From contig OX621258.1 in the NCBI GenBank assembly GCA_951640165.1, positions 7,153,501-7,217,500 of the forward strand: a DNA stretch of 64,000 nucleotides, written 5' to 3'. Source of the stretch: Pseudoips prasinana. Lineage: Eukaryota; Arthropoda; Insecta; Lepidoptera; Nolidae. The notes beneath the pieces were generated by a model. The model worked only from the letters and a program-made list of their open reading frames with translations, did no database searches and was not told the DNA's origin. Numbering within the stretch: position 1 is the stretch's first letter; each line of letters begins with the position of its first letter. The position numbers were made by a program, and so were the translations under genes. This document shows positions 53,576 through 64,000 of the stretch, piece by piece.

Positions 53576-54269
53576 TATTGGAACAACGCCAGTTGGGGTT
53601 TTGTGCCCGGGAGGAGGTCATGCACTCGATTCCCGTATACGTTAAAGATCTGCCCAAAATCAAACATTTCTTATCAGATTGTGAGAGTATCCTCGTGCCA
53701 AGAAGAGAAAGTTTTCCTATCGGCAGGTCGACACCTAAGAAGTTGTCCTAACCATCTTTGTTCCTGGTTCGTTAATATGTCTTAAGGTCATATAGGTATC
53801 TAGCAGTAGACTGAAAAAATGGGAGAATGAGAAGCAATAAGTTAGTTAGTAGGTAGAATGTCAACAATACAATGATGTATGCATCCACCATTGCATTTGT
53901 ATAAAGAACCCTTTCCGATGCTCAGTCGGACGAGTGCTACAGAAAACGGCCCTAAAAACCGACCCCTTATACCTAGGTAGGTAGGTACATCTCCACATCA
54001 CCTCTGAATCAAGCCTCACCTCACCTCACCTTCCAATCACATACACCGTAAAAATAAATATGACATGAGATATTAGATTATTACATAGACAAGTTGTAGG
54101 TACAAGGGGCGGTCTTATCGCATAAAGCGATCTCTTCCAAACAACCTAGGATGGATAGGACATTAACTTATAGCATACCAAAATTGTGGTAAGTATATCC
54201 ATAAATAAATTTATTTTTAGTAAATTTACTGTTAAAATATAAAATGAAAAATAATATCAATATTGTCTA
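53576..54269. other. Spacer with minor repeat pieces
   Basis: No gene. A tRNA-like CGATTCCCGTATACG stretch near 53628 and the short LINE UTR piece near 54114 are all I see. Confidence 0.3.
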
Positions 54270-54571
54270 CTAGCTGTGCCCCGCGGTTTCATCCGCGTTA
54301 ATCTTTATAAATTATCACAGCTCCTCCCCCGTAGCTGATAGCGTGATAGTATGTAGCCTATATGTTGACCCGACCTCTTAGTAATATTCATGCAAAATTT
54401 GGAGTAAATCCATGCTGTACTTTTTGAGTTTAGCCCGGACATACATACAGACAAAAATTCTAAAAGCTATATTTTTGGCTTCGATATAGTTTGTAGATCA
54501 CGCCCCAGGTATCCTTTAAAAAAATATTCAATGTACAGTTTTGACTTTCCTACGATTTATAATATAATAGA
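54270..54571 (-). mobile_element. Non-autonomous Helitron, full length
   Basis: CTAGCTGTGCCCCGCGGTTT at the left is the inverse 3' end; the inverse TC start lies at 54570. Confidence 0.85.
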
Positions 54572-54964
54572 TGGAATCTATGGTCTATGGAAGCGAAAAG
54601 CCTCCTTGCCTAACTGTACCTCAACTAAAAAAAATAATGTAAACCAGAGATAAATTCTTCGTGACTAAATTAAATACGACCTTTGGACGTGACACCATTT
54701 TAATCGGTATTCTATATTTGAAACATTTCAACAAAGAAAAGGAAACCATAACTCATACATCTATTTTCTGTTGACCCCTTCCCCGCCCCTCTCTCATCCG
54801 AAACTCAGACGACTGAAGGGGAGCTACATACATTGTTAAAGATCTTTTTATATTGAACAGGTGTGGACCGGAAATGAACCGCGTTCCAAATTAGTAGTAA
54901 AATGTTAGAAGGTCCTTTATAAGTTGACAACTAAATATCATAAAGTTGTTTTTGAATTATAATA
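54572..54964. other. Non-coding spacer
   Basis: No ORF or repeat recognised. Confidence 0.3.
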
Positions 54965-55099
54965 CCTACCTACCTAATAATATCTTACGACTTTATTCAC
55001 ACACGGTCGTCTGATCCCAAACTAATCAGAGCTTGTACTAAGTATGTAAACCAGATAACTGACATACTACATATACTACTTTTATTTTGTAAATACGAC
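54965..55099 (-). repeat. SINE family C, 3' piece of a copy split twice
   Basis: TCGTCTGATCCCAAACTAAT to TTTTGTAAATAC. It continues as ACATACTTATATAGATA (about 55298-55314) and then ACACCCAGACTCAGGACA from 55629. Confidence 0.7.
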
Positions 55100-55303
55100 T
55101 ACTTAATATTTTTTTTAAAGACTACGCCTTCACTTGGGAATCTAATCCCTGTGTCGCGCGATACTTTACAAACATAATAGAGGGACACAAATTACATCCA
55201 GACTCAGAACAACTATTTATGGGTCGCATAAATGGTTATCCGGCGCGGGACTCGAACCTGCGCCACGAAGCGGTGAGGCAACTGTCTTAGCCGCTGTACA
55301 TAC
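55100..55303 (-). repeat. SINE family B inside SINE family C
   Basis: GACTACGCC to CTTAGCCGCTGTAC; contains GGACTCGAACCTGCG as inverse B box. Confidence 0.75.
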
Positions 55304-55315
55304 TTATATAGATAA

Positions 55316-55626
55316 CTAACTGTGCCCCGCGATTTTACCCGCGTTAAATTTTATTAATTATCACAGCTCCTCCCCCGTAGGTGATAGCGTGATAATATGT
55401 AGCCTATATGTTGAACCGACCTCTAAGTAATATTCATGCAAAATTTTAAGTACTTAAATCCATGCAGTAGGTACTTTTTGAGTTTAGCCCGGACATACAT
55501 ACAGACAAACAGACACACAGACAAAAATTCTAAAAACCATATTTTGGCTTCGATATTGATAGTAGATCTCGCCCCAAGTATCTTTTTTTAAAAATATTCC
55601 ATGTACAGTTTTCACTTTTGTATAGA
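55316..55626 (-). mobile_element. Helitron inside the split SINE family C copy
   Basis: CTAACTGTGCCCCGCGATTT start (mutated CTAG), body identical in order to 49745-50066. Confidence 0.85.
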
Positions 55627-55695
55627 TTACACCCAGACTCAGGACAAACCGACATGTTCATTCACACAAATATCTGTCCTGGGTGAGAATCGATA
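55627..55695 (-). repeat. SINE family C, head side of split copy
   Basis: TTACACCCAGACTCAGGACA to GGGTGAGAATCGA; the tRNA A box is lost. Confidence 0.65.
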
Positions 55696-55714
55696 TCATG
55701 AAAGCCAAAATTAC

Positions 55715-56085
55715 TTCCATCATCATCATATCATCTGATGTCCACTGCTGGACAAAGCCGCTTCCAGCGCCTTACTTTAATTTCCCAAAAATGGGGCGGC
55801 TCTCAAATCAGCCCTCTCTGCCAATCTGGAGTAGGTGGTCTGCCTTTAAGCTACGAACGATACAGACCTGGCTGATCAAACGACCCTGCACCTGGCCTCT
55901 TTCGAATCGTCGACTAACCCATCCAATCATCATTAGAGTGAAAGAATAGAGAGTGCACCTGTAATTATGCTCACATTTTTGCACTATGATATGTATGTTT
56001 CGGTCAGATGGTTAATATCCATTGAAGAGGACAATATTACCGATGTAATCCAAATTGTAAACATTTGTTACACCAAATTGCTGCA
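55715..56085 (+). repeat. Composite: short RTE-like 3' piece and SINE family I tail
   Basis: TGTCCACTGCTGGACAAAGC at 55738, then GACCTGGCTGATCAAACGAC, GCACCTGGCCTCTTTCGAAT and GAGTGCACCTGTAATTATGC. Confidence 0.5.
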
Positions 56086-56403
56086 TCTCTGCTTATACCC
56101 CAACTATACAAGCGTGAAATTGCGCTCTTGAGATAATGGCGCATGTGGTATGTAGTTAGCGCAGCGCAATGCTAGTGTTGTGCCACGGCGGGTAGCCGGG
56201 TAATTGCGCCGAGTGCGCCGCGCTTAGGGATGCTATCGATATATCGATAAAATAAAGATAACATAAAACAATAACTACCCTACAACTAGATACGCTAATT
56301 GGTTAATATATTTAGTATTTAAGTGTATTTTTCTCTGTAAGCGATTACTGTAATCTTTTGAGAAAAATAAATATCTTTAACCGTAATTAATAAAAAAAAA
56401 AAA
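56086..56403. other. Spacer with a GC-rich patch
   Basis: GTAGTTAGCGCAGCGCAATG to GAGTGCGCCGCGCTTAGGG at 56152-56228; no gene. Confidence 0.3.
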
Positions 56404-56665
56404 CTTGTGTGTACTTATGTACACGCGTTAGAAGTTATACTTCTTAATATACAACTTGAACATAGTTATCAATTTTCATACCACCTAGAACTAACTACAT
56501 GCTGTTATTTTTACGATGCGCGCGCATCGTAAAAATAACTCACTGTCATACCACCTAGAACTAACTTCATGTTGTTAAATTTTTTGGTGTCGGTGTGCGC
56601 GCGCATCGTAAAAATTCACTCTCATCATTTTTCTCCATCGCGCCAAAAGAAGTATAACTTCAATA
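56404..56665. mobile_element. TIR element, family H, second copy
   Basis: GTTAGAAGTTATACTTCTTA and, at the right, GAAGTATAACTTCAA. The inside carries a duplicated block starting CATACCACCTAGAACTAAC (56479 and 56546). Confidence 0.65.
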
Positions 56666-57142
56666 AATAATCATCCAAGCGATCGATGGCTAATAATACC
56701 AATTTTATCAGATCACACTAGTCTCGCCCGTACATATACATGGTTTTTGGCAGAACCTTGAACATAAGAAAATGGTGGATAGGTGCGGCCATCTGCTACC
56801 TGGGTAAGGCTCAAAATTTTTGCGCTATCGCACAAAGGAGATCACAACGGAACGTGTTACAACTGAACTAATGTGTTACAACGGAATTTGTAAACCTTAG
56901 TTCACATAACCACCACGGAGTTATATTTTTTTAAATATTTCAAAAATATATATTTTTATCATGAACCATAGTTTTAAAATAAAAAAAATATTATTCTTAA
57001 GTAGGTATTTTTATTTAATGATAAAAAAATTATTATACCTAATGGCATATGACTATGAGTATCATTTAAACAATAATCAAGAAAACCTAGATATAGAAAT
57101 TACGACGTTTTATCTCTTTATCATTTGCGGCTTGGGAGGGAG

Positions 57143-57345
57143 CTTCATTTTTTATTACGCTTTGATTCCCGCCACTGCTTTCTGAACTCATTTTTTTCAT
57201 CTTCATTTAAATCAGCAATTTTCCTTTTTCTGGCTTTTGTTCTTTCATTATTCTTCTTTTTTCAAATCTTCATATTTTGCCGCATTACTCTGTTTTAATT
57301 TTTCTCGGTACCTTCGGCACCGTTCCGCCTCAGACATTGGCATCA
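57143..57345 (-). pseudogene. Small basic protein remnant inside the element
   Basis: Minus strand: MPMSEAERCRRYREKLKQSN, then a one-base frame break and RTKARKRKIADLNEDEKNEF followed by RKQWRESKRNKK and a stop. This Lys/Arg-rich pattern resembles putative DNA-binding proteins found with invertebrate transposable elements; that link is from memory and weak. Confidence 0.4.
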
Positions 57346-57606
57346 TGAAAGTAATAAATAAAAATGAATAGGTAACCAATACTTACTATGTAAAAGTTTA
57401 TTCAAGTAATCAACAGCAAAATGTCAACTCAATTGGCTCAAATTTAACTTGCAAAATTTCATTACAGAAACCGGGACTGGCGAAAGTAAATAATAGCTTT
57501 TTATTAATATTAAAGTTGCGATAGGTTAAAAAAAATATTCAAAACAATTATGTACACTTACCTTTATAAATTCTGTTGTGACACGTAGCACAATTCGTGA
57601 TTATTC

Positions 57607-57912
57607 GTGTCACAACGTCGCACAAGGGAACAAAATTTCGACACGATCGAACCTAAAAAAAATCATAACACCAAAATTACTAGACGTACCTCTTGTGCAG
57701 TGTTATATTTCAGTAGAACAATAGTTGATTTACACGATTTAAAGCGGATATTCAAGATATCTATTCACTTAACGTCAATACAAAAGAATTTAACTTACAA
57801 TTTTTTAATGACCATCCGCATGCTTCACCACTTTCTCTCAAATGATACGACACCAAATGGCGGAATCGTTCAGAAATGTATCAAATATTGTGAGCCAGTG
57901 TTGCCACTTTAA
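57607..57912 (+). other. ORF of unknown reality
   Basis: 101 codons with no recognised motif and no coding-like composition; probably chance inside the element. Confidence 0.15.
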
Positions 57913-58939
57913 ATAAATGAATTCGTCATGGCATAAAATTTAACCAGTCCAAAAATATCGCGTCGCACAACCTGTCGTGTTACAACGGAAAAAAAGTTCA
58001 GACACATCTAACATTGATAATATCATTAATACGCTTTGTTGTATTATAGCTGTTACCGTTTAATTTCGTCCGTTGTATTCCATAGAATGAGATATATACG
58101 GAAATAAAAGGTTGCAGTGATTAAAACAAAAATTGTGAAATGATTTGTAAGGAGCGGGCGTATGCAGACACAAAAAAATTGTATGGGAGAAAAAAAAAGC
58201 CTTTTTTATTTTTTATGTACTAAATTATATAATAGGATTACCCGGATGGAAAAAATAATGTATGTAGGAAAAATAACATAGTTTCTCTAAGTTTGAGAAA
58301 TAATATAATTTTTCATACTTTTCGTTTTTTTTTATTTAGTTAAACTATACCGACACCAAATTTTTACAATATGCGCAAAAAATTTGAGCCTGTCCCACCT
58401 ACTTAGCCTTAATTTATTAGGCTCTGGCCCAATGGACATTTAAAAAAAATGCTCTCTTCTAGTTTCTCAACTTTAAAGTGTAATTTTTATTAAAAAAAGG
58501 GGTAAAACAGGCAATATTTTGATGTATTTTTTTAATCCAAGTTGTAATTAAGATTTAAATGTTTTTGACATCTTTTTGTAACTTTGAGGGCTCATAACTT
58601 TTTTTCTAGCTAACATCTGAATAAAGCAATAGTTTATAAGAATCTGCCAACATTAAAGATTTAAATAGAACATCAAAATATTGCCTGTCTAACCCATTTT
58701 TAATAAAAATTACACTTTAAAGTTTAGAAAGTGGTGAAACTAGAAAGGAACATTTTTTTTTTATTATACTATGGGCCAGGACCTAAAAAATTAGGGCTGA
58801 GTAGATAGCAGATTACCCCACCTATCCACAGATTTCATATGTTAAACGTTTTTCCCAACACCTGTATACCTACTATCAAGTACGGGTTGAGATATAATGA
58901 ACAAAAATATATCAAAACACGTAAAGACGCAGGATGAAT

Positions 58940-59125
58940 ATCATTATAACAGCCATAAAAAGTCCACTTCTAGACAAAAGCCTCCCTCAAGAATAATCTT
59001 GGTGGGATATGCCATAAGCGTCACGCTTGACAGACGGGTTGGCGATCGCAGTATGATGGTCATAGTGCACAGAGAGACGCTGCTGCCCGTCGATATTCCC
59101 TCGGGTGCCGTCACCAGACAATAAG
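58940..59125 (-). repeat. RTE-derived non-autonomous element, copy 3
   Basis: AAGTCCACTTCTAGACAAAA, CGGGTTGGCGATCGCAGTAT, ACGCTGCTGCCCGTCGATAT; truncated at the right. Confidence 0.65.
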
Positions 59126-59896
59126 GTGAATATAAAGAAAATAAAATAACGGTTTTTATTCATACTAAATTTACAAATAATTGCTTAGTAGCTTGTTATT
59201 TATTGCACTCCATAAGTTAGTTATAGCTGTTTTTATATATGACATATATATACATTATGGACCCTGTAGGGCACGGCAAAGTAGAAGGGAGGAGGGAGCC
59301 ATTACAAATTTGTGTTAAAAACAGAAGAATATTTGTAATTTTATTTATTGTATTATTATTACGGACCATATTATATTGACTAACCATTTAAATTATTTAA
59401 TTCATTAATATTTGTGTGTGTATATTTCAATTATTATTTAAAATGTATCATTAAAATATAATTAATATTTAGATAATAGCAGTTGTTTTAGCCTTTGTGT
59501 AAGTATATTAAATTTAGTTACATTTTTAATCGTTTCTGGCAGTTTGAGGCTTTTATTTAAGGATTTAAAAAATATGTGAGAAGACCCAAGTGCTGAATAA
59601 ATTTCATTATTTCATTTCATGGCTAACATGATGATGATGATATTATATTAATATTTAAATTTTAATATAAAATTATCTAAAGTGTCATTATGGCTTCTCC
59701 AACAGGACTATACAAGAATCGAATCCCTACTTACCTTCATTATCTGAAGTAAACGCGGAGAACATAAGACAACATGTAGGTATATGACTTTATTTTTACG
59801 TACCATGGATAAGTAAGGTCTAGTAGGTACCTAATTAAACTTTTAGAACGACACCGTTCCGCCATTGTGCAAAACAATAATAATAATATCCAAGCC
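59126..59896. other. Non-coding region with a probable LINE 3' UTR
   Basis: 59480-59630 (GTTTCTGGCAGTTTGAGGCT, CTGAATAAATTTCATTATTT) looks like an old LINE tail. No gene. Confidence 0.35.
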
Positions 59897-60125
59897 GAAC
59901 ACTGTCTCTTAAGATACAGTGCCTCTAGCACGAGTTCCTGCAGTTTACTTACTCGATCACACGATCATACATTGAGCACCAGAGTTTTAGTTCTTAATAG
60001 TTTCCGCGAGAGGCGCTGGTGCTCAATGTATAGGAGAAACTGTACGAGTGATCGAGTAAGTAAACTGCAAGAACTCGTGCTAGAGGCTCTGGTAGATATT
60101 TCCCTAGTTTAAGAGACAGGGTTCA
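59897..60125. mobile_element. Fold-back element with arms of about 90 bp
   Basis: GAACACTGTCTCTTAA opens and AAGAGACAGGGTTC closes; CCTCTAGCACGAGTTC and CAGTTTACTTACTCGATCAC have inverse partners at 60050-60088. The loop is about 30 bp. Confidence 0.75.
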
Positions 60126-60603
60126 TATTTTGTGTACATATCTCTGCAACATGGTTGGTCTTGGAACCAATTTGTAATTAACTTAACATTGTAACAATTA
60201 GCGCATAAGCAAATCTGTAAACATACGAAATAAAAAAAATAAAATGAAAAAAAATATGTTTTAATGTTTTCTGATTCTATCGATATCAAGCTATCCCACC
60301 CTTATACAACAGGGGGGTGAAATTTAATATTCATAATAGAACGTTTGTGTGCCATTTCGCGGTTCGCGCCGCAGGGCTCCAGGGCTCCGTAGGGCTCCGA
60401 GAGCTTAGGCCACTGGCTATTGTTTGCATGCATTTTGGAGAGGTTACGCCACCTGTCGTCTTTAATAACGAACTACTTACATGTTGGGTTATTGCTTTTC
60501 ATATAGGGTGAAATTGCAAAGTGATTAAATTCTATAGCAGGTGTCTACAATATCTAAACTAATATCATAACGAGGAAATGTCGAAAAGGCGCAGTAGCTA
60601 ACT
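60126..60603. other. Spacer, no gene
   Basis: An ORF of 64 codons at 60317 is unsupported. Confidence 0.3.
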
Positions 60604-60913
60604 AGGAACGTCAAAACTGTACATTGAATATTTTTTTATAAGACTGTAGATCACGACCCAAGTATGGGCGTGATCTACAGTCGATATCGAAGCCAAAAAA
60701 ATAGTTTTTAGAATTTTTGTCTGTGTGTCTGTATGTATGTCCAGGCTTAACACAAAAAGTACTGCATGGATTTACTTAAAAATTTGCGTGAATATTACTA
60801 AGAGGTCGGGTCAACATATAGGTAGGCTACATATTATCACGCTATCACCTACGGAGGAGGAGCTGTGATCATTTATAAAATTTAACGCGGGTAAAACCGC
60901 GGGGCACAGCTAG
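60604..60913 (+). mobile_element. Helitron, 5' end altered
   Basis: The usual TC start is replaced; body and GCGGGTAAAACCGCGGGGCA then CAGCTAG end are intact. An extra inverted piece GTAGATCACG/CGTGATCTAC lies at 60646-60680. Confidence 0.8.
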
Positions 60914-60949
60914 TATAATATAAGGTATGATTGAGCTACTATTCTGTAC

Positions 60950-61405
60950 TGTCAGACCTTCTACACGTGTAGTTTGTGGGCTAAATACACGCAGGGGACG
61001 TATAACGCCTTGCGTATACAGTACAACAACGCGTTCAGGGTGTTGATGGGGCTGCCGCGCTTTTGTAGCGCGAGTGGCATGTTCGCAGAGGCGCACGTGG
61101 ATGGCTTCCACGCCATCATGCGTAAGCGCTGTGCATCGATGATGGCACGGGTTCGCGGCAGCCCCAGCGCCATTCTGGTCGCGTGTGCCAGCCGCTAGGA
61201 CTCGGTACTGATGGCTCACTGGATAGGCCTTCACGCAAGATCAAGCGCCTGACGTATTTGTACCTTTTACTAACACTAGGCTAAGAAAATTGTTACTAAC
61301 TACTCGTAATCTGTATTTTTACTAACAATAGGTTAAGAACACTGTTACTAACAAATTTATGGACCAAAGTCTGAAATAAATGTATTTATTATTATTATTA
61401 TTATT
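60950..61405 (+). pseudogene. LINE pol C-terminal fragment with (ATT)n tail
   Basis: YNALRIQYNNAFRVLMGLPR, SASGMFAEAHVDGFHAIM and KRCASMMARVRGSPSAIL are the post-RT end of an insect LINE; stop at 61196-61198; UTR to the (ATT)n tract at 61384-61405. Confidence 0.75.
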
Positions 61406-61406
61406 C

Positions 61407-62045
61407 TGCTTAGGTACTCTTTCAATATTTTGTACAAGTGTCTATTGTTACCATTAAGCGCTACCCAGGGCAAATCAGACCTACTAGACACAAAATTGAT
61501 AATTGTAATTACAAAATTAATAATAATAAATTTTGGAATAAAATAAATTTACCACAGATAATATAAAACCAGGCATGACAGAGCTACTATTCTGCTTACT
61601 CATTCAATAATGTCTTGTCCTACCGTTTAACGCTACCTAGGGATCATTTTGAGAGCTAGTAGCCTCAGAATTAATGGCGTAGCATGTCGTACTCGTAGCA
61701 TTCGACCTGCTGAATATAAAATTTATTTATAATTGCTAATAAAATTTACTATAGGGGGGTACCGGAGCAGCATACCCGCGTTCCCGGGACTCCCCCATCA
61801 GGCGCCAAGAGAAGTCCACGGCAGGTAGGTTTACTCGGTGCAAGTCCGACATACCCACCCTCAGACACTTTTTGCGGGTGGCATGCGAAAGCATTCCCCC
61901 TGCCTTATCAAAACAAAAAAAAGGTACATTCCTAATATATTAGGTATACCTAAGGCACGATGTAGCTATATCCTGCTTACTCTTTCAATAACGTGTAGGA
62001 GTGGATACTGTTACCGTTTAGCGCTACCCAGCGATTATATGCAGA
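61407..62045 (+). repeat. Three diverged copies of a short unit
   Basis: TTCTGCTTAGGTACTCTTTC (61405), CTGCTTACTCATTCAATAAT (61593) and CTGCTTACTCTTTCAATAAC (61974) each lead to a TTTA-CGCTACC-AG-G segment. Unit about 75 bp. Confidence 0.55.
61750..61915 (+). repeat. GC-rich conserved-looking repeat segment
   Basis: GTACCGGAGCAGCATACCCG, GGCGCCAAGAGAAGTCCACG, GTGCAAGTCCGACATACCCA; looks like a piece of a mobile element but I cannot name it. Confidence 0.4.
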
Positions 62046-62046
62046 A

Positions 62047-62088
62047 CTAGCTGTTACCCGCGACTTCGTCCGCGACAATTTTGGATGA
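62047..62088 (-). mobile_element. Helitron 3' end fragment, another subfamily
   Basis: CTAGCTGTTACCCGCGACTT and CGTCCGCG hairpin. Confidence 0.6.
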
Positions 62089-62513
62089 TGACTAATGTAA
62101 CCTACAACAAAAAGTCCTAACATAGGTACGTGAATGAGTCACTTTTTGTAAGATCACTGTAAGATGAATGTGAACAAATGATCCAATTAAAATGAATAGT
62201 GATACTAAAGTCTATAGTTATGTTGTATGTGTGTTGTGTGAGTTATGTTTTAAGTTTAACGATCAGAAGAAAAAAATTAACGCAACATAATTTTTAACAA
62301 AATGGTTAAATACAAATTTTCATGCCTTTAACTTCAAAAACGTCGCATTTTTCATACAAACTCAAATTTTACCCCCTTAGGCTGCATTTCCAAATCTCCT
62401 TTCTTAGTGCTCGCCTACGTTATATAAGGAACCCCAGTGCAAAATTTAAAGTTTCTACCCCTTATAGTTTAGGCGCTGCGTTGATATATAATGTCAGTTA
62501 GTTAGTTTTACCT
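62089..62513. other. Spacer
   Basis: No supported gene or repeat boundary. Confidence 0.3.
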
Positions 62514-62636
62514 TTTTAGAGTTCCGTAGCCAAATGGCAAAAAACGGAACCCTTATAGATTCGTCATGTCTGTCTGTCTGTCTGTCTGTCCGTCCGTATG
62601 TCCCAGCCATTTTTTTCCGAAACTATAAGAGCTGTA
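62514..62636 (-). repeat. Family D repeat, truncated copy
   Basis: TTTTTAGAGTTCCGTAGCCA to ACTATAAGAGCTGTA, including the (GTCT)n stretch. Confidence 0.8.
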
Positions 62637-62689
62637 GGTAAGTTAAAATTAAATGACAGGTAATATTTAGCAAGTTAAAATAAGACAGC

Positions 62690-62962
62690 CTGCTGAGTAC
62701 ACATCAAATTTACTCCGGACACACATGGACAAAGCGCTCAAGACCTCCATGAACTTATCCCTCCTTCCCCCTTTTTTCATCGGACTATCAGCCGTCGGGA
62801 GGATCTCCTCTTGTTGTTGCCATCCCATCATCGAAGCGATTTGCTGCCTTCTTTATCATACGCATGGCTAACCAGTGGAACACCCTCCTGAACGACGTGC
62901 TTCCAGACTCATACAACATGGGTTTATTGAAGGCTAAGGTAACAGGCTGTGTGGTGACGGCC
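62690..62962 (+). pseudogene. LINE pol C-terminal fragment
   Basis: Frame 62864 onward reads MANQWNTLLNDVLPDSYNMG then LLKAKV, the RxWNxLP...YN...FK tail of LINE proteins; the upstream part is out of frame. Confidence 0.65.
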
Positions 62963-64000
62963 TCAAAGAATATCGCCACCCCCTCTCATCCCGTGGGGGG
63001 ACGTAGAAGTCGTCCCGAGGGAATATATACCAGAGAACGGGCAGCAGCGTTCTCCTGAGTCTACCAATGTCTACCTTACTGCGATCGCCAACCCGCCTGC
63101 CAAGCGTGGCGATTACGGCATATACTCCCAAATGATGGACACAATAAAACCGCGGCCCCCAGTCCCCAGCAGCCCTCCTATTCCCAGCCGTGGTAACAGC
63201 CGTGGTTACGGCAGGGCAGGGGGTGCTAAGAATCCCCGGCAGATTCCGTGTTACCAAAACCGACGACCTCTGGCCCTGGCAACGTATAACACACGTACAC
63301 TGCGGTCCGACGAGAAGATAACTGAACTGGAAGAAGAATTGAGCAGGTTACATTGGGATATTGTAGGATTATCTGAAGTCTGAAGAGAGGGGGAGGACTC
63401 GATAATATTGAAATCCGGAAACCTGCTCTATTACCGGGAGGGTGACCAAATATCCCAAGGTGGTGTCGGGTTCATAGTCCACAAGTCTCTCGTGAACAAC
63501 TTAGTGAAAATCGAGAGTGTGTCGACGAGGGTTGCGTACCTTATACTCAGAATCACCAAGCGGTATTCGTTGAAGGTTATACAGGTATACGCACCCACTT
63601 CGACACACTCCGATGATGCAGTCAAGGTTATGTATGAGGACATCTCCAGAGCCATACATACCTCTAACAGCTATTTCACTGTGGTAATGGGGGACTTTAA
63701 CGCGAAGCTGGGCAAACGATTCGGTAATGAGCTGAGAGTGGGGCAATTTGGAACTGGAGACTGGAACCCCCGGGGCCAGATGTTGGCCGACTTCATGGAG
63801 AAGGAGGGACTCTTTATGATGAATTCCTTCTTCAGGAAGCCGGATCACCGCAAATGGACCTGGGTGAGTCCCGATGGTAAAACTAAAAATGAGATAGACT
63901 TTATCTTGTCGACGAGACGACAGATGTTCAATGATGTCTCCGTGATCAATGCGGTTAAAACCGGGAGCGATCACAGACTGGTCAGAGGCTCATTGAACCT
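62963..64000 (+). mobile_element. RTE-type LINE, 5' part, runs off the window
   Basis: Leader 62963-63131 contains the segment shared with the non-autonomous elements at 38126, 39600 and 58940. ORF2 follows and is open to the window end apart from one stop. Confidence 0.8.
63132..64000 (+). pseudogene. RTE ORF2, APE endonuclease (one stop, incomplete)
   Basis: Starts near the ATG at 63132 with a Pro/Arg-rich leader, then LALATYNTRTLRSDEKIT (catalytic Asn), WDIVGLSEV (catalytic Glu) and TGA at 63381-63383 where the family usually has Arg; a CGA to TGA change would explain it. The same frame continues: IQVYAPTSTHSDDAVKVM, FTVVMGDFNAKLGKRFGNE, NEIDFILSTRRQMFNDVSVI and TGSDHRLVRGSL (Asp-His). 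RT lies beyond the edge. Minus-strand ORFs at 63431-63974 are shadows. Confidence 0.85.

Larger units (their letters stand above)
56770..58835. mobile_element. Candidate DNA transposon with degenerate TIRs
   Basis: GTGGATAGGTG at 56774 and CACCTATCCAC at about 58817-58828 are inverse ends, with ATCTGCTA also paired. The right third is itself a fold-back (58395-58560 against 58655-58800, e.g. AAACTTTAAAGTGTAATTTT). GTTACAACGGAA-type repeats occur near 56868 and 57980. Class not assigned. Confidence 0.45.

Noticed and set aside
61384..61405. CRISPR or other regular array
   Set aside because: Simple (ATT)n tail of a LINE; no spaced direct repeats of CRISPR type anywhere in the window.
63431..63974. 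157-codon minus-strand protein
   Set aside because: Antisense of the RTE endonuclease.

Overview
The window reads as a repeat-rich stretch of an insect nuclear genome, most probably a moth or butterfly (Lepidoptera). The evidence is very high AT content, genes with introns, tRNA-derived SINEs of the type common in moths, many small Helitrons ending in a hairpin plus CTAG, and many truncated non-LTR retrotransposons (LINEs). There are no operons and no bacterial or organellar signals. Repeat family letters (A, B, C, D, E, F, H, I, J, K, L, M) are working labels used only here; element classes beyond the domain level are tentative.

Two host protein genes are recognisable. (1) Minus strand, 11709-13472: an asteroid-family (XPG/FEN1-like PIN domain) protein in one uninterrupted coding exon. 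Several metal-binding acidic residues appear to be lost, and a decayed fragment of a paralogue lies at about 8906-9160. (2) Plus strand, 36431-50206: an ABHD12-type serine lipase in ten coding exons. All exon phases and splice sites agree, giving 388 codons with Ser221, Asp312 and His351 as the predicted catalytic triad. Its introns hold SINEs, LINE pieces, a Helitron, RTE-derived repeats and a tandem array of dead copies of its own exon 8. About 580 bp after its stop is a 34-codon cysteine/glycine-rich reading frame (50787-50891) resembling the Mst84D/Mst87F sperm-protein style.

Layout. 1-2540: SINEs, a TIR element and LINE ends. 2541-8572: a family D repeat split by a 5.4-kb I-like LINE with Gag, endonuclease, RT and RNase H, all decayed. 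8573-15500: asteroid region with MITEs and Helitrons. 15933-19430: two 5'-truncated LINEs joined head to head, one with an intact 936-codon ORF. 19600-28200: SINEs, fold-back elements, long-TIR elements and an AT-rich palindrome. 28222-34747: a complete BEL/Pao LTR retrotransposon with 286-bp LTRs and a 5-bp target duplication. 35156-36250: a hAT element with a perfect 8-bp target duplication, ending 188 bp before the ABHD12 start codon. 36431-50206: ABHD12. 50207-64000: small Cys-rich ORF, more Helitrons, SINEs, fold-back elements and LINEs, ending in the 5' part of an RTE-type ORF2 that runs off the right edge.

The repeats record an order of events: at least eight insertions lie inside an older repeat, several with readable target-site duplications. 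The genes do not form a pathway; ABHD12 and the asteroid gene are neighbours only by position.
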